A DNA stretch of 64,000 nucleotides from Chionoecetes opilio (lineage: Eukaryota > Arthropoda > Malacostraca > Decapoda > Majidae). Below, piece by piece: positions 10,711-21,731 of the stretch. Location of the stretch: NCBI GenBank assembly GCA_016584305.1, contig JACEEZ010012726.1, positions 301,001 through 365,000 on the forward strand, given 5' to 3'. The stretch's first letter is position 1, and every line of letters begins with the position of its first letter. The position numbers and the translations under genes were made by a program. The notes under the pieces were generated by a model. The model did no database searches. It had not been told where the DNA came from and saw only the letters and a program-made list of their open reading frames with translations.

Positions 10711-11340
10711 TTATCCCGTTAACGTCTGAAGCTTCCTTTTTTTCCCAGCTTTCTTACTCTGGTGTATGAGATCATTTTGTTTGCTACAGAAATTGTTGAG
10801 TAAGGCATTTGTTGACGCCCACACTAACATTTTCTGAACTTTATCTATGCTGTGGTCATTACCGCAATTATTTATTGGTAGGAAAACATCATTATCTGCA
10901 AGGCTATTCATTGTTATTTCTGTGGCGACATTTCTCTGGTTCAATGAATGTGTGAAGGCAGGGTTTGCTGTTAGTTTGTTGACTGCAATATAATTGCACA
11001 TAACTATATTGACTACTCCCTCATCAGGGTAGAGAAGAGAACCTCTGGTAATGCCTTGTATGGAGCTGTTCCTGGCTTGCAAATTCTCTACATTTTCATC
11101 ACAAGTTAGCAAGTCTTTACATGAATTACATTTCATTTTTTTTGGTAACCACATAGCAACAATAGCCTGCCAAATATGTTAGAACTGGAAGAACATCCAT
11201 GCTTTTTTCAATATCATCCTGTGTCATTTCTACATCAAAGCTATTGAAATTAGATAAATCATCACTGTGCATTTTCTCCCACTTCGTTTCTTTTAAATCA
11301 GATAAGTCTACGTTATGGTTTCTGAGGGGTATTTTTAGTA
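10711..11340 (-). pseudogene. P-element/THAP9-like transposase C-terminal relic
   Basis: On the minus strand an open frame of 147 codons ends at 10711. It contains KCNSCKDLL, ITRGSLLYPDEGVVNIV and a C-terminal WASTNALLNN-KKAGKKRKLQTLTG pattern, which I recognise as the C-terminal region of P-element-like (THAP9-related) transposases. Upstream sequence (about 11155-11340) continues the homology as VLPVLTYLAGYCCYVV in another frame; the shift falls in an A-run near 11140. The N-terminal THAP domain and catalytic region are absent. The family assignment is from memory of the motif pattern, so it is moderate. Confidence 0.6.
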
Positions 11341-11630
11341 GCTAAATATGGTTGCTACACACTAGTATTACCATGCTTCTTATCATATAGTATCCATGTA
11401 TTCTTCTTCTTATAGGTGCAATAGTTAACCCCGGCATTAAATAGTTGATTCGTGAAGGAAAATAATTTGCGGCTTATTTCAATTAGACATTTTTTATTTA
11501 GTTTATTCAGCACATTGACTGATCCCAGACACTGTAGTTTGTCTTTATATTATGGACGTTAGTATGTGTTTAGAAGTGATGCCATGGGTAATGAGAAAGT
11601 TTTCGTGTGTGTGTGTGTGTGTCACTGTGC

Positions 11631-11668
<38 letters not shown>

Positions 11669-11724
11669 AGCAATCAGTCAGTTGGCCAGCCCGTCAGTCA
11701 GCCGTACAGTAGCCTCGCCGGCGC
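11341..11724. other. 3' flank of the left dehydrogenase, with (GT)n microsatellite
   Basis: Contains a GT-rich microsatellite at about 11608-11666, followed by sequence homologous to the 3' flank of the right dehydrogenase copy after 35722 and to 17420-17500. These flanks mark one end of the duplicated unit. Confidence 0.6.
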
Positions 11725-12229
11725 TCACAGGGGCCAGATCAGCACGTCATGGATCTGTGGAGACATGATGGTTGTGTTACAATGCGTGTACCGATATATA
11801 CCAACCCTCGCCTCGCCAACCCTGCTGCTGCCGCCTAGGACACAGATGAAGGGATTTCACCATGACTACATCATTATTATCCCGTGTGTCGCTAAAGGTA
11901 CCCGTGAAAGCAAGCAGTGAGGCGGGGTTCACACTACACGTTTTTGCTGTCCGTGTCTACGTGGGCGTGGCGATCAGATCAGTGACGTCACAGTGACGTC
12001 ACCCCGTTACTCCCGCAGCCGGCGGAGAAAAAATTGGGAGCTCCGAATAATGTGAGCCTGGACGCGCGTCTCTCAAGGTCAGTGACGTCATCACTGCTCC
12101 AGCAATGTGGTGGTTGTAGCCTGGTTCCAGTGGCGGTCCTAGGCATGGGCGACATGGGCAATCGCCCAGGGCGGCATCGTCGAGGGGGCGGCATGGAGTG
12201 CCCGAAAAAAATAATTATATAAAATAATA

Positions 12230-12260
<31 letters not shown>

Positions 12261-15200
12261 AATAATTATGATCTTGAATAATAATAGTATATAATAGCTC
12301 TAGTAGTTAGTATATGTCGGAAATAAATTCATGGTGGTGGACTGTGTATATAAAAATGCTTGTAACTAAAGGCGGCAAGTGGCGCGCATCGCCGATCAGC
12401 TGATTGTGAACAGCGTGACTTTGTAGCAGCGTGTTCGGCTTCCTGCAGTCGCTTCCATTATTCCATATATTTAGTCTAGTCTCTTAGTCTTAATTGACAC
12501 CGTTGGGGGATGTGCGGCGCCAAAACAAATGGATAAGAAAAGGTATAAGACATCAGGAGCATAATTCAAACAGTACTAGCATGCATCATTGCAATTTGCA
12601 GGCGTGTGTAGCCTGCAACAAAACCATGACACCTTAACTAACCCATTACCCATTTGGTAAGTGACATCATTATGGTTTCTTTTGCTTGTATTGACTATCC
12701 TAGGATCTGAACCCAATAAGGGAAATTTCCAATATTGTAGGCCAACTTAAAAGACATCTAAATCAGGGCCGCACCCAGGATTTTTTTCAGGGGGGTGGGG
12801 CACAATTTTCTTTTCGCCAGCAGTCTAGTAAACCCGCTAGATTTATCGCTAGCCTCTGGATGGTAAATTTGCCCGCCATCAGCTGATTCCCTTTTCAGGC
12901 CAATTTTTTTATTTCAGCTACTGAAACAATAGTTTTGGTAGTGTTAGATGGTTGTCCAAGGCATTACGTGAATCATTAGTGCGACCAAATGAAGGTAGGT
13001 GTTCACGGGCAGGTGACGCGGTCACATCGCTAGATCCTGTAATAATATTTTTGGATTACATGAAGATCCGCCACCCCAGTCTTGCCAGCCTTTTATCCAC
13101 TTATTGACATATGACACAATACTCCATATTGACCAATACTATCAGGACCTAACTGGAGGGGCCCCCCCTACCCCCCACTAATTCACTAACACCTAACCTG
13201 GACATTGGTTAGGTAACCTAACCTAACTGGGTTATTAATTTAACCACTTTCACCATCATGAAGATCAGTCACCCCAAGTGCAGTTGGGGTGGTGGATCTT
13301 CAAGTGATCCATTCTTTTTAACCGACTGTTAGTATATTCTGATTTCTTACAAGCTAAGGGATGGACATTTCGGGGGGGGGGGGGGCATAAACAACAATTT
13401 TTTCAATTTTTATTTTTTTTGGCTTGTATATAACTTAAGCTTTATTTTCATTATTTTGGTATTTATGTTGTATATTTATGGTTCTATATATATTATTTGT
13501 AATTGTTGCATTATTTGAAATGCTACGGATAACATTTTTGGGATTCTAGTATCTTAATATAAAAATATTTGGTGTTTAATTTTGACTATTTTGTGTAACA
13601 GCGGAAGCGAGGGGGGGGGGGGGGGGGGCGCCGAAGTTAGGGTTCGCCCAGGGCGCCACACAAGCCAGGACCGCCACTGCCTGGTTCATACTACACAGGC
13701 AGGGAGCGACGTCACTGTGACGTACTGTGAGTCACTGATGACAGACGCACGTAGATTACGGACAGCAAAAACGTGAAATGTGAACCGGGCCTAAGCAGTA
13801 ATCACCTGCACGTGGGGCGGGGCAGCCAGCACGTGGATGAGCGAGTCTGTGACGTCATCGGCCTGAATGCTCGGCCTCTCCTGGTATAACTGTTGTGCCG
13901 CGTCCTGACTCATGCCGGCGTTGACGGCGAACTCTGTCTGCACCATGCCGGGGCTGATGCTCTGCACACAGAGAGGAAATATAGCGAGAAGTCAAGTATA
14001 CAGCCAAATAAGTCTCAGCCTTACCCGCCACAGATCAGTTCTATGAGTTCTAAGTTCCCTGCCGGGAGAATGATAACTGGCCATTGCGAGACCAGGTCGT
14101 AATCAAGACCATGGTAAGAAGCACACACAACTTACCGAGATCCTAATTTTGCTGTTGGCGCGCCGCAGCTCCAGCCGCAGCGCCTCGGTGAGGGTGGTCA
14201 CCATGTGCTTGGTGCCGCAGTAAAATTGTGCGCCGGGAACCTGGGGAATGTAGTGGCCGGCGATGCTTTGTTAGAGAAAAGGAAAATAATCCATCAGCGG
14301 TGGAGTAATGTCTGTTGACAAAATACCATTGTATCATATTATATAAATACATAATATCATTGTATTTAGGGACACCAGATTTGATTATGAAATACGTATA
14401 TATGTAGGCTACTTGGTCAAACCAAGACTATGATAAAGCTTTCATAACTTATGCTGATTCACACCAGTATAAATGGATTGTGGCGTCTGCGATGTGTAAT
14501 ATATTGGTGAATCCCTTGCTGCCAGCCTGGCTGCCAGGCAGCCAGGCAGCCAGCCAGGCAGGCAGCCAGGCAGCCAGGCAGGCAAGCAGGGTGGCCCAGG
14601 ACCCACCTGTTGAGGTGGATGACGTGGCCGTCGTCCACGCCGCGTTCCCGCATGGAGGCCACGGCCTCCCGCGTACACAGACACAGCGCCACCACGTTGA
14701 GGTCCAGCATGCTGCGCCACTCCTCGGGGCTGCCCTCTGTCCAACACAGGCCACACAAGGCTCAGGCCCAGCCACAGGTGGTGCATGGCCACAGGGGCAC
14801 ACAACACTATCGCCTAGCAGGGTTATTTCATCATGTGATCAAGAAAGTCAGGCTATCCCGGCAGTTAAGTGTTACAAGGTGTGCAGTGGTGGCTTACCCA
14901 GCAGGTCCTTGAAGACGGCGAGTCCCGCGTTGTTGACGCACACGTCCACGCCGCCGAGCTTCCGCTTGATGCGCGCGAACATTCTCACCACCTGGTCGTC
15001 CTTGGTGATGTCACACTTGATGGGGATCAGAGTGCCCGGCTGGCCCTTCAGCTCATCCGCCAGGGCCTGTGCACAGTGTGGGCGTGGGTGAGGGAGGCAC
15101 GGGGCATGGCTAGCTAGACAGTGTCTTATGTCCTGCACGCGGCGGGGCGTCTCAGAAGCCTGGCTAATGGTATGCATCATCAGCTATAGTAACACTTGTA

Positions 15201-15418
15201 TTGCCTTGTAATGAGCCGCCTGTACCTGGCCTGTGTGCAGTGTTCATGACAGTAACAATAACAGGGGGGGGGGGGGGGGACGTTACCTGCACTCGCTCCA
15301 CGTTGCGGGCGGCGCCCACCACCCGCATGCCCTCTGCCACCAGCCTGCGCGCCACGCTGGCGCCGATGCCCGCGCTGGCGCCCGTCACCAGGGCCACGCG
15401 CCCCGACCAGCGCTCCAT
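11725..15418 (-). CDS. DHRS11-like short-chain dehydrogenase/reductase, left copy (complete, 6 exons)
   Basis: NAD(P)-dependent oxidoreductase of the classical SDR family, closest in pattern to DHRS11 (17-beta/carbonyl reductase type), expected in the cytosol. Exons on the minus strand: 15287-15418, 14898-15066, 14607-14736, 14136-14265, 13806-13961, 11725-11754; all introns are GT-AG and phases are consistent, giving 248 aa from ATG (15416-15418) to TGA. Motifs: TGASAGIG (residues 12-19, coenzyme), NNAG (89-92), Asn114, Ser144, and Tyr159/Lys163 in YCGTK. SPG at 190-192 starts the substrate loop; the end is [11 protein letters not shown]. Intron 5 contains a 1.87-kb nested transposon that does not disturb the frame. 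It differs from the right copy at 17 residues, 14 of them between 145 and 219. Upstream lies a GGT minisatellite. Confidence 0.92.
11920..13792. mobile_element. MITE in intron 5 of the left dehydrogenase, interrupted by a hAT element
   Basis: Inverted ends AGGC(G/C)(G/C)GGTTCACA…CACGTTTTTGCTGTCCGT occur at 11920 and, reversed, at 13792. Flanks are AAGCAGTG (11912-11919) and AAGCAGTA (13793-13800), an 8-bp target duplication with one mismatch. The right paralogue has an uninterrupted site at about 35522-35533. Without the nested hAT element the MITE is about 320 bp and contains several TGACGTCA-like motifs. No coding frame. Confidence 0.8.
12128..13679. mobile_element. Non-autonomous hAT element
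   Basis: Ends are CAGTGGCGGTCCT and its inverted copy AGGACCGCCACTG. The flanking 8-bp sequence CCTGGTTC is present perfectly at 12120-12127 and 13680-13687, the size expected for hAT transposition. The 1552-bp interior is AT-rich with (ATA)n, G-runs and CCTAACC runs near 13190-13230, and has no transposase frame. It lies inside the MITE 11920-13792, so it is the younger insertion. Confidence 0.88.
14515..14590. repeat. GCCTGGCT-type microsatellite in intron 3 of the left dehydrogenase
   Basis: Imperfect repetition of GCCAGGCA/GCCTGGCT. The right copy has only a few units at the equivalent place (about 33350-33375), so the array expanded or contracted after duplication. Confidence 0.8.
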
Positions 15419-15599
15419 CCTGTCAAACACACACAGATCAGCTCTTCATCTAAACAGTCCTGCTTGGTCATTGTTTATGGCATCAAGGTAGGATGGCCAC
15501 ACAAAGAATACAGGTTGTAGTTATATTCATTGCTTATGCAAACTTTTTCACCCCAATGTTTGCTTTCTAGCCAGAGATGTATCTACCTGTCTGTTTAGG

Positions 15600-15848
15600 A
15601 TGGGTGAGGTGGTGGTTACCTGAGGGTGTGTGAGGGGCGGGTGAGCGTCAGCACAGGTGGTGGTGATGGTGGTGGTGGTGAGCGTCAACACAGTGGTGGT
15701 GGTGGTGGTGGTGAGCGTCAACACAGGTGGTGGTGGTGGTGGTGAGCGTCAACACAGGTGGTGGTGGTGGTGGTGGTGAGCGTCAACACAGTGGTGGTGG
15801 TGGTGGTGAGCGTCAACACAGGTGGTGGTGGTGGTGGTGGTGGTGAGG
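15600..15848. repeat. GGT-rich minisatellite upstream of the left dehydrogenase
   Basis: Tandem units of GAGCGTCAACACAG followed by a variable (GTG)n run. The same array, inverted and much longer, precedes the right dehydrogenase at 31500-32335, and a short one lies at 10010-10200. Unit lengths vary through GTG slippage. Confidence 0.9.
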
Positions 15849-16195
15849 AGGAAGGCAAGACACTGGCTTGAGGGCCGCCCAGATAGCACTGGGAGACCCG
15901 CGGCTGATAGCACTGAACTGATACCGCACGAGAGGCTGCCAGCGCTCAGGTGATAGGGGGGAACACACTAGTCTGGTGAAGGTCGTCCTGTTACTAACTT
16001 GAGTGTGTGTGCGTGTGTACAAGTACTAGTAGTAGTAATAGTGGTAGCGAGGCTGTGAGTGTGGATGCCATATCGTACTACAGTTGTATTACAGGCGATC
16101 CTTCCTGATAGACGATAACACAACACTATCCTGACACACACACACACACATACACACACACACACTCTTGAGGGAGTAATGATTGCAGAAGAGCT

Positions 16196-16271
16196 TGCTC
16201 CCAGCGGGACTCTAACTCTGGACTTTGAGCTCACCATTTCCAGGCGTCTTGAGTCACGCGCCGCACTCGTC
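16196..16271 (-). repeat. tRNA-like sequence (degenerate), copy 1
   Basis: The minus strand reads like a class II tRNA 3' half (box B region GTTAGAGTCC, acceptor side CCGCTGGGAGCA), with a box A-like segment disrupted (GCGCGTGACTCAAG). Related copies lie at 29974-30046 and 36961-37035. It is too degenerate for a functional tRNA. Confidence 0.65.
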
Positions 16272-16727
16272 TCCTTGACCTGAACATCATCAGATCACCA
16301 GATTTGTTGACAGGAATGGATGGAAAGAACCATTGCTGGTGTTTCATTCTTTATTGCATACATCGTAGTGAAAGGACACACTATATTGCAATGCAGATAA
16401 CAGTATTAGTATTGCTATTAGATTACTATGAATTACTATTAGTATTAATATTGAATGACTGCTATAACTGATGCTCGATTGAGTGTGAGAGAAATGAAGG
16501 GAGGTGGATGGGAATAGAGCAGCAGAGATCTTTGACTATTTAGTGCTAGATGGTCATAAGATGTAAGCTAAAGGCAAAAACAATGACCAATATTGACAAA
16601 TGATACAAAATATTTGCCATGATCATGCATGGTTTGCGGCACATATCTATGCCTGCTCATCAGTTTCATCGAGTTTGTTGTATTTATTCTCCTTTGCTGC
16701 ATCAAACATTATACCTGGGCACCTCTA

Positions 16728-16956
16728 CCGTCAACAACACTATAGTCGCCACTGCACTAATGTCGCCAGGCGCCAAATATATATTACGAATGTTAGCATC
16801 ACTACAGACTTGTATGTGTCACTGAAGAGGCATGCACAGTAGCTTATATTATGTACATGTCTTCAGGGGCACATACAAGTCTGTAGTGATGCTAAAATGT
16901 GTAATATATGGCGCCTGGCGACATAAGTGCAGTGGCGACTATAGTGTTGTTGAGGG
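16728..16956. mobile_element. TA-flanked palindromic MITE, copy 1
   Basis: Near-perfect inverted halves starting CCGTCAACAACACTATAGTC, with internal sequence CATCACTACAGACTTGTATGT also inverted. Flanked by TA at 16726-16727 and 16957-16958, as for Tc1/mariner-type elements. Copies: 22220-22444, 36277-36501 (the duplicated counterpart of this one) and 53007-53271. No protein encoded. Confidence 0.85.
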
Positions 16957-17156
16957 TAGTATGTTGTGAGTGAGGACTTCAGCCGATGACTTTCCCTCCG
17001 ATGACTCTTCATGACTTGTAGCAGCGCTGCGAGAAGCTTCCTTGTCAGTGCCGTAAAGTGCCTCACAGCAGTCTTATCAACTCTATTAGGCTTTCATGAT
17101 GGGCTCAAATATTTATTTTTTATTTTTCAGGATATAGATTCAGAAAGAAGGAAGTG

Positions 17157-17410
17157 TTACAAGATAGGAACATAAGAACATAAGGAAGCTACAAGAGGCC
17201 GTGAGAGCTACACGTGGTAGTTCCTGTGTTTCAAGATCCAGAGGTGACAGGACCTCATGCCTCCCCATGAGAAGCAGCCGTGGATGCAAGACAAGTAAGT
17301 GCCTAGGCAGTAGCCACAGTGTTTGCCATGTTCCTTAAGGAGGCAACAGAAGAACATAAGGAAGCTACAACAGACCCGTCAGCATACACGTGGTAGTTCC
17401 TGTAATACTT
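17157..17410 (-). repeat. CR1-like LINE 3'-tail fragments
   Basis: Two short minus-strand fragments (about 17157-17235 and 17335-17400) match the 3' end of the LINE at 18870-19140: CACGTGGTAGTTCCTGT, AGCTTCCTTATGTTCTTATG tails. The duplicated counterpart lies at 35840-36065. Confidence 0.7.
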
Positions 17411-17499
17411 GTGTGTGTGTGTTTGATGAGAAAGTTTTCGTGTGTGTGTGTGTGTGTGTGTGTGTGTTCACCAGCCAGCCGTGCAGTCAGCCACAGGGT

Positions 17500-18420
17500 A
17501 AACCACCGATCGTGTGTATTGGTTTAAACTGCACTTATAGCAATTATTATGCTGATTCTCACTGTAACATACATAGAGGGATTTTGGCAACTGTGCAGTG
17601 GCGTAGCTACGGGGGGGGGGGCATGGGGGGGGGAGCACGTGCCCCCCCACTGGTCATGGCTGCCGTATTCTGTACAATGCTCTAATACCCACCACTGATC
17701 TGAACTTAGAATATACCCTTCTATGTGGCATCAGAGTGGCCCCTGAGCTCCGATTGCCTAGTGCCCCCCCCCCCTATTGATAGATATCTAACTACGCCAC
17801 TGTTAAGCAATCCAGTCTTTAAACAACCCTAAAACTACGTAGCAAAAAAATAAAAGCTTTAAAAAAAATACTACAAAACTATACCAACACTATTACTAAC
17901 TCACATTTACTAGCATTGAAGACTTAGATAACGTTATAGGTCAAGACTTATTGATGAAAGGTCCACATGTAAGGGCGTGGGAAGGAAATAAGGGAAAGGT
18001 TTAGTGTTTCCAAGCAGAATCGAGGTGAAAAATCCTGCCCCCTTGCTGCTTACTGACTGATATTTGATGCCAGAAAGGAATACTACACTTCTTCTAAATT
18101 ACAGCCTTTTTTTTTATCATAGTTAACCATATCAGGTAAATAGGCATAACTTTAAGCATGAGACCTTAAGATAGAATGGAACTTTCGTCTCGTAAAAAAA
18201 AATAGACTATAGGTAGTGTTTCGAAGCAGAGACAGAGTTGAGTTCCTTGAGTAATCCGGTAAAAGCGATAGTCTTGAGCGAGCCAGCGAGCCAGCAGGAC
18301 GGGTGTGTGACAGCGTGACTCTCTTCAGGGCCTCCGCGCTGCCCCCACCCTTCACGCCGCCGCGCTGACGGGGCAGGAGGCAATCTACCGGCCCGTGGGT
18401 CAGGGAAACATGGATCAAGT
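17500..18420 (-). repeat. Remnant of intron 3 from another dehydrogenase copy
   Basis: On the minus strand the sequence matches about 34020-34810, within intron 3 of the right dehydrogenase: the same MITE (17596-17812 versus 34487-34705) with the same host flanks, followed by the segment around CTCAAGGAACTAAACACTG and CTGCTTCGAAACA. No exons 1-3 follow above 18420 and exons 4-6 are missing between 17480 and 17500. This is a deleted third copy of the gene. Confidence 0.7.
17596..17812. mobile_element. hAT-like MITE, CAGTGGCGTAGC family, copy 1
   Basis: Starts CAGTGGCGTAGCTAC and ends with inverted GTAGTTACGCCACTG-like sequence (ctacgccactg). Long G- or C-runs lie next to both ends. Related copies: 33412-33660, 34487-34705, 37893-38064 and, more distantly, 30284-30403. 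Confidence 0.75.
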
Positions 18421-18477
18421 GAGCTTTCGTAATGTACTCTTGTGTATTTTATTCTAGTTATTATTTTACGTTAAGAC

Positions 18478-18650
18478 CAGAATTCCCTACACAATTGGAA
18501 GTATGGTTTCTGTTTACCTTATTGGATTCTAAGACACTTTCTCTCTATGAGCTTCCGTCGCAAATCATTACTTTTGGAGATATGACATGTTGTTTATAGG
18601 GAGGCGAGAGACGAGTGTTTACGTGCGCCTCACTCTTCTTCCTCTTATTT
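18478..18650 (+). repeat. Single arm of a foldback element family
   Basis: Matches the outer arm of the foldback element 61669-63771: CCCTACACAATTGG, TTTACCTTATTG, TCGTCGCAAATCA-type sequence and the distal CTCTTCTTCCTCTT. Only one arm is present. Confidence 0.7.
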
Positions 18651-18869
18651 TATATCTGATGTTTTGAAAATGTGTGCTTAAGTTATCAGCTCTCAGTAGT
18701 GTCATTCAATTTTCTGGGTCCTAATGTAAAGATTATTATTTGGAGAAAACATAATATAACCTGAGTTTTATCTTAATATTACTGTAATTTATATTTTTTG
18801 TCACTAAACCAACAAGCTAAGTATCTTGGCGTGGCTAGGCAGTGGCTTGAGGCTAGAGACTGTGTATAG

Positions 18870-19140
18870 TAAGTAAGAAGTCACGGATTCAAGCTGGAAA
18901 AGCGTAGATTTAAAAAAGAAATAGGGAAAAACTGGTTCACAAATAGGGTGGTAAATGATTGGAATAGACTCAGTAGACAGGTAGTTAGTGCGGAGTCATT
19001 AGGGAGTTATAAAAGGAGTCTGGATAAAATCATGGATGGGGATGAAAGGTGGATGTAGGTAGTGTTAAGTAACAGAAACTACCTCGTGTACGTCTCGCGG
19101 CCTCTTGTAGCTTCCTTATTTTCTTATGTTCTTATGTATA
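18870..19140 (+). mobile_element. LINE 3' end (CR1/L2-like) fragment
   Basis: One frame of this stretch encodes the C-terminal end of a non-LTR reverse transcriptase, with NWFTNRVVNDWNRLSRQVV and SLGSYKRSLDKIMDGD followed by a stop. A short 3' UTR and a repeated TTCTTATG tail follow. An inverted copy lies at 41222-41432; weaker remnants lie at about 30170-30240 and 37530-37660. Tail repeats of this kind are typical of CR1-type elements. Confidence 0.75.
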
Positions 19141-19335
19141 GGAAGCGGGGGAGCAATGCAATGGTTGTGGTGGTAACAGCTTCCCATGGTGACGGTAATT
19201 AACGTACACATAAGCACAAATTTGTACTGTCTTATACGTGGCCCTGATGATGTGCGAGTGTGGCGAATACTTGTGTGATGCCAAGGTAAAGAGATGATAG
19301 TGTGTAGCTGTAACCATCATAATTATACGACAAAG

Positions 19336-19469
19336 TGTGTGGTGTGTGTGTGTGTGTGTCTGTGTCTGTGTGTGTGTCTGTCTGTGTGTGTCTGTGTCTG
19401 TGTGTGTGTGTGTGGTGTGTGTGTGTGAGTGAGTGTGTGTGTGAAGGGGAGACAGAGTGAGTAATAGAC

Positions 19470-19546
<77 letters not shown>
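19336..19546. repeat. (GT)n and (GA)n microsatellites
   Basis: A (GTGTGT/CTGTGT)n stretch at about 19336-19442 is followed by an uninterrupted (GA)n at about 19471-19546. Confidence 0.95.
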
Positions 19547-19548
<2 letters not shown>

Positions 19549-19974
19549 TCAGGAATTCCAGAAAGAGTGTATAGTGTCTGTCAATGTAGTTTAATACCTA
19601 CTGTATAATACTTTTGATAGGATACTTTTTTAATCTCTAATTTTAATCGTTTTTACTCCTATGATACCTTGCATTAATATAAAGTCAATATAAGTCAAGT
19701 AATATAAGTCTTAGGAAGGTGGATGTGCGATGGCTCTTCTGTTCCTGCCTGTCCCGTACCGTGTTACCTGAAAGGCTCCCAGGCTTTCCCTCTGCACACC
19801 CTGTCAAGCTCCTCTCACTGTCCAACATGTCCTAATATCCTGCCCCCATCTTACTCCTGCCCGTTCCAGTTCCTTCCCTCATGTGTCCTCCTTTTCCCGA
19901 CCTCCCTGTCTTGCGGACTGTCTCCCGGAATCCCCCTCCTTCTCCCTTGAAAATTTAACCTCCTTCCTCCAAAC

Positions 19975-20152
19975 AAATCCACATCCTACATCTGATCTAA
20001 CCATCCTGCTGTAACATTCCGTTCTTTCCCCTTCCCTCACCGTTTCACTATTTTCTAAAACCCCTCCCCTTTTTATGCTTTGCCATAGTGCCATATGACC
20101 TCTGATGTCTGGCACATTCACCTTTTTTGCCATTAAATCAATCAATCAATCC
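19975..20152 (-). repeat. Short interspersed repeat ending in (AATC)n
   Basis: Shared sequence 'atgctttgccatagtgccatatgacctctgatgtctggcacat' followed by an AATC tail. Copies occur at 41500-41640 and 56815-56960 on the other strand, and a tail-only piece at about 53400-53432. Probably a short retroposon; source not identified. Confidence 0.7.
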
Positions 20153-20410
20153 AAGGCTTTCCATAGTTTGCTGTATTCTGTAAAATCCCTCCCCGATATT
20201 TTACGTTGTTGTTTTACGATGTTGTTGTAGTAGTAGTAGTAGTAGTGTAGTAGTTGTAGTAGCAGCATAAATAATAGTAGTAGTAGTAGTAGTTGTTGTG
20301 AACCATCATTATAACTTACTGATAACAACACTGTCAACTTAGAATGTCTCACCAGTATTTTCTTTTATGTATTAAAAAAAACCCTGCTTGCGTGAGCCTC
20401 GTTTGGGTGG

Positions 20411-20899
20411 GGGACAGGGGAACACGCCCCCCACATTGTGTAGTGGGGGGACAGGGGAACACGCCCCCCACATTGTGTAGTGGGGGGACAGGGGAACACG
20501 CCCCCCACATTGTGTAGTGGGGGGACAGGGGAACACGCCCCCTACATTGTGTAGTGGGGGGACAGGGGAACACGCCCCCCACATTGTGTAGTGGGGGGAC
20601 AGGGGAACACGCCCCCCACATTGTGTAGTGGGGGGACAGGGGAACACGCCCCCACATTGTGTAGTGGGGGGACAGGGGAACACGCCCCCCACATTGTGTA
20701 GTGGGGGGACAGGGGAACACGCCCCCTACATTGTGTAGTGGGGGGACAGGGGAACACGCCCCCCACATTGTGTAGTGGGGGGACAGGGGAACACGCCCCC
20801 CACATTGTGTAGTGGGGGGACAGGGGAACACGCCCCCTACATTGTGTAGTGGGGGGACAGGGGAACACGCCCCCCACATTGTGTAGTGGGGGGACAGGG
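20411..20899. repeat. 37-bp minisatellite, about 13 copies
   Basis: Near-identical units: ACAGGGGAACACGCCCCCCA then CATTGTGTAGTGGGGGG. Variation is limited to one C/T site (CCCCCC/CCCCCT) and one C-run contraction. It produces long spurious minus-strand ORFs. Confidence 0.97.
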
Positions 20900-21013
20900 T
20901 ATCTTTTGTCCCCCCTTCTTTTAAAAACGTTAAAAGTAACTATAATTTTTCCATGGAATGGTTTTCAGCTATACTTTTAATAAACAAGGATTGAAAAATA
21001 GTCTTATCTCTAG

Positions 21014-21212
21014 GGTACTCCGTAGTGTAGGGGTAGCACGCTCGGTTCACAACCGAGAAGTCCCGGGTTCGATCCCCGGGCGGAGCACGGAAACAGTATG
21101 GCTGTTTGCCTTAAAACCGAGCCCCTGTCCACCCAAGTGAATGGGTACCGGGTTAGCGGGGGTTGTAACCCCCTCCCGGTGGTGCTGGCTTCGGCCAACA
21201 CTATAAGCACTA
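21014..21212 (+). mobile_element. tRNA-Val-derived SINE, family V, copy 1
   Basis: The head folds as a tRNA: box A-like TAGTGTAGGGGTAGC, an anticodon arm CTCGGTTCACAACCGAG with anticodon CAC (Val), box B GGTTCGATCCC and an acceptor-like GGGCGGAGCA. A body of about 120 bp follows (ccgagcccctgtccaccc…cttcggccaacact). A second copy is at 37174-37379. Confidence 0.88.
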
Positions 21213-21608
21213 GCAGCGCGCTCTAGGGGTAAGTCTGAGAGAGAGCTGTCTGGTTACAGGGGAGATCCATCTCAGCTGCGTCGATAACTGACGAAATTTC
21301 AAACATCAAACATCTACCTTTAGAGACTTCAGGGAGAGCCTTTTACGATAACATGTGCTTGCACTGTGCATACATTTACCCTCACATGACAACAATGCTG
21401 CTCCGGCCCATTACAATGCTCACAAGTCACAAGATAGCATGTTGCTGATTGTCCCCCACCTTTGAAGACAAAACGAGGCCCATGCCTGCTTGTACATGTG
21501 CTTTACTTATTATTCATCTCATGTATTGACATCGGGAAATAACTTTTTTATTAATATATATTTGAGACTGAAAAATACACATAACTAATGCTTGTCATCT
21601 CTCCGCAG

Positions 21609-21731
21609 GGTGTGTGAAGGCGTGATGGCACGGTGGGTGACGAGTGCTCGGCTGCCACAGCAACACTGACGCACACACTGCCCGGGACTGCCACTAATAG
21701 GCCTCCTGGAAATCCTTCAGCCGCAAAACAC
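21609..21731 (+). other. Exon-like segment, duplicated (copy 1)
   Basis: The segment is bounded by ctctccgcag and gtaag and is nearly identical to 22987-23110, which keeps the same bounds. All long frames are short; one reads MARWVTSARLPQQH then stop. It could be a terminal or untranslated exon, or part of a repeat. Function unknown. Confidence 0.45.

Larger units (their letters stand above)
16139..17480 (-). repeat. Segmental duplication arm, inverted copy of about 35750-37075
   Basis: Continuous inverted similarity to 35750-37075, including the tRNA-like segment, 'gcaataaagaatgaaa', a TA-flanked MITE and the CR1-like tails. In the right arm this sequence follows the dehydrogenase 3' end; here it precedes the left gene. 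That order is explained if the unit was tandemly repeated before or after inversion. Confidence 0.85.

Noticed and set aside
14480..15091. 203-codon plus-strand ORF (mirrored at 32843-33511)
   Set aside because: Antisense to dehydrogenase exons 2-3 and the intron between them; the sense strand has the SDR motifs and splice sites.
20349..20879. 176-codon Pro/Cys-rich ORF on the minus strand
   Set aside because: Product of the 37-bp minisatellite. 37 is not a multiple of three, so three units return to frame, which explains its regular alternation.
21014..21085. Functional tRNA-Val(CAC) gene
   Set aside because: The tRNA fold is good, but it is followed by a conserved body also present at 37174-37379, so it is a SINE head. 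The acceptor stem is imperfect.
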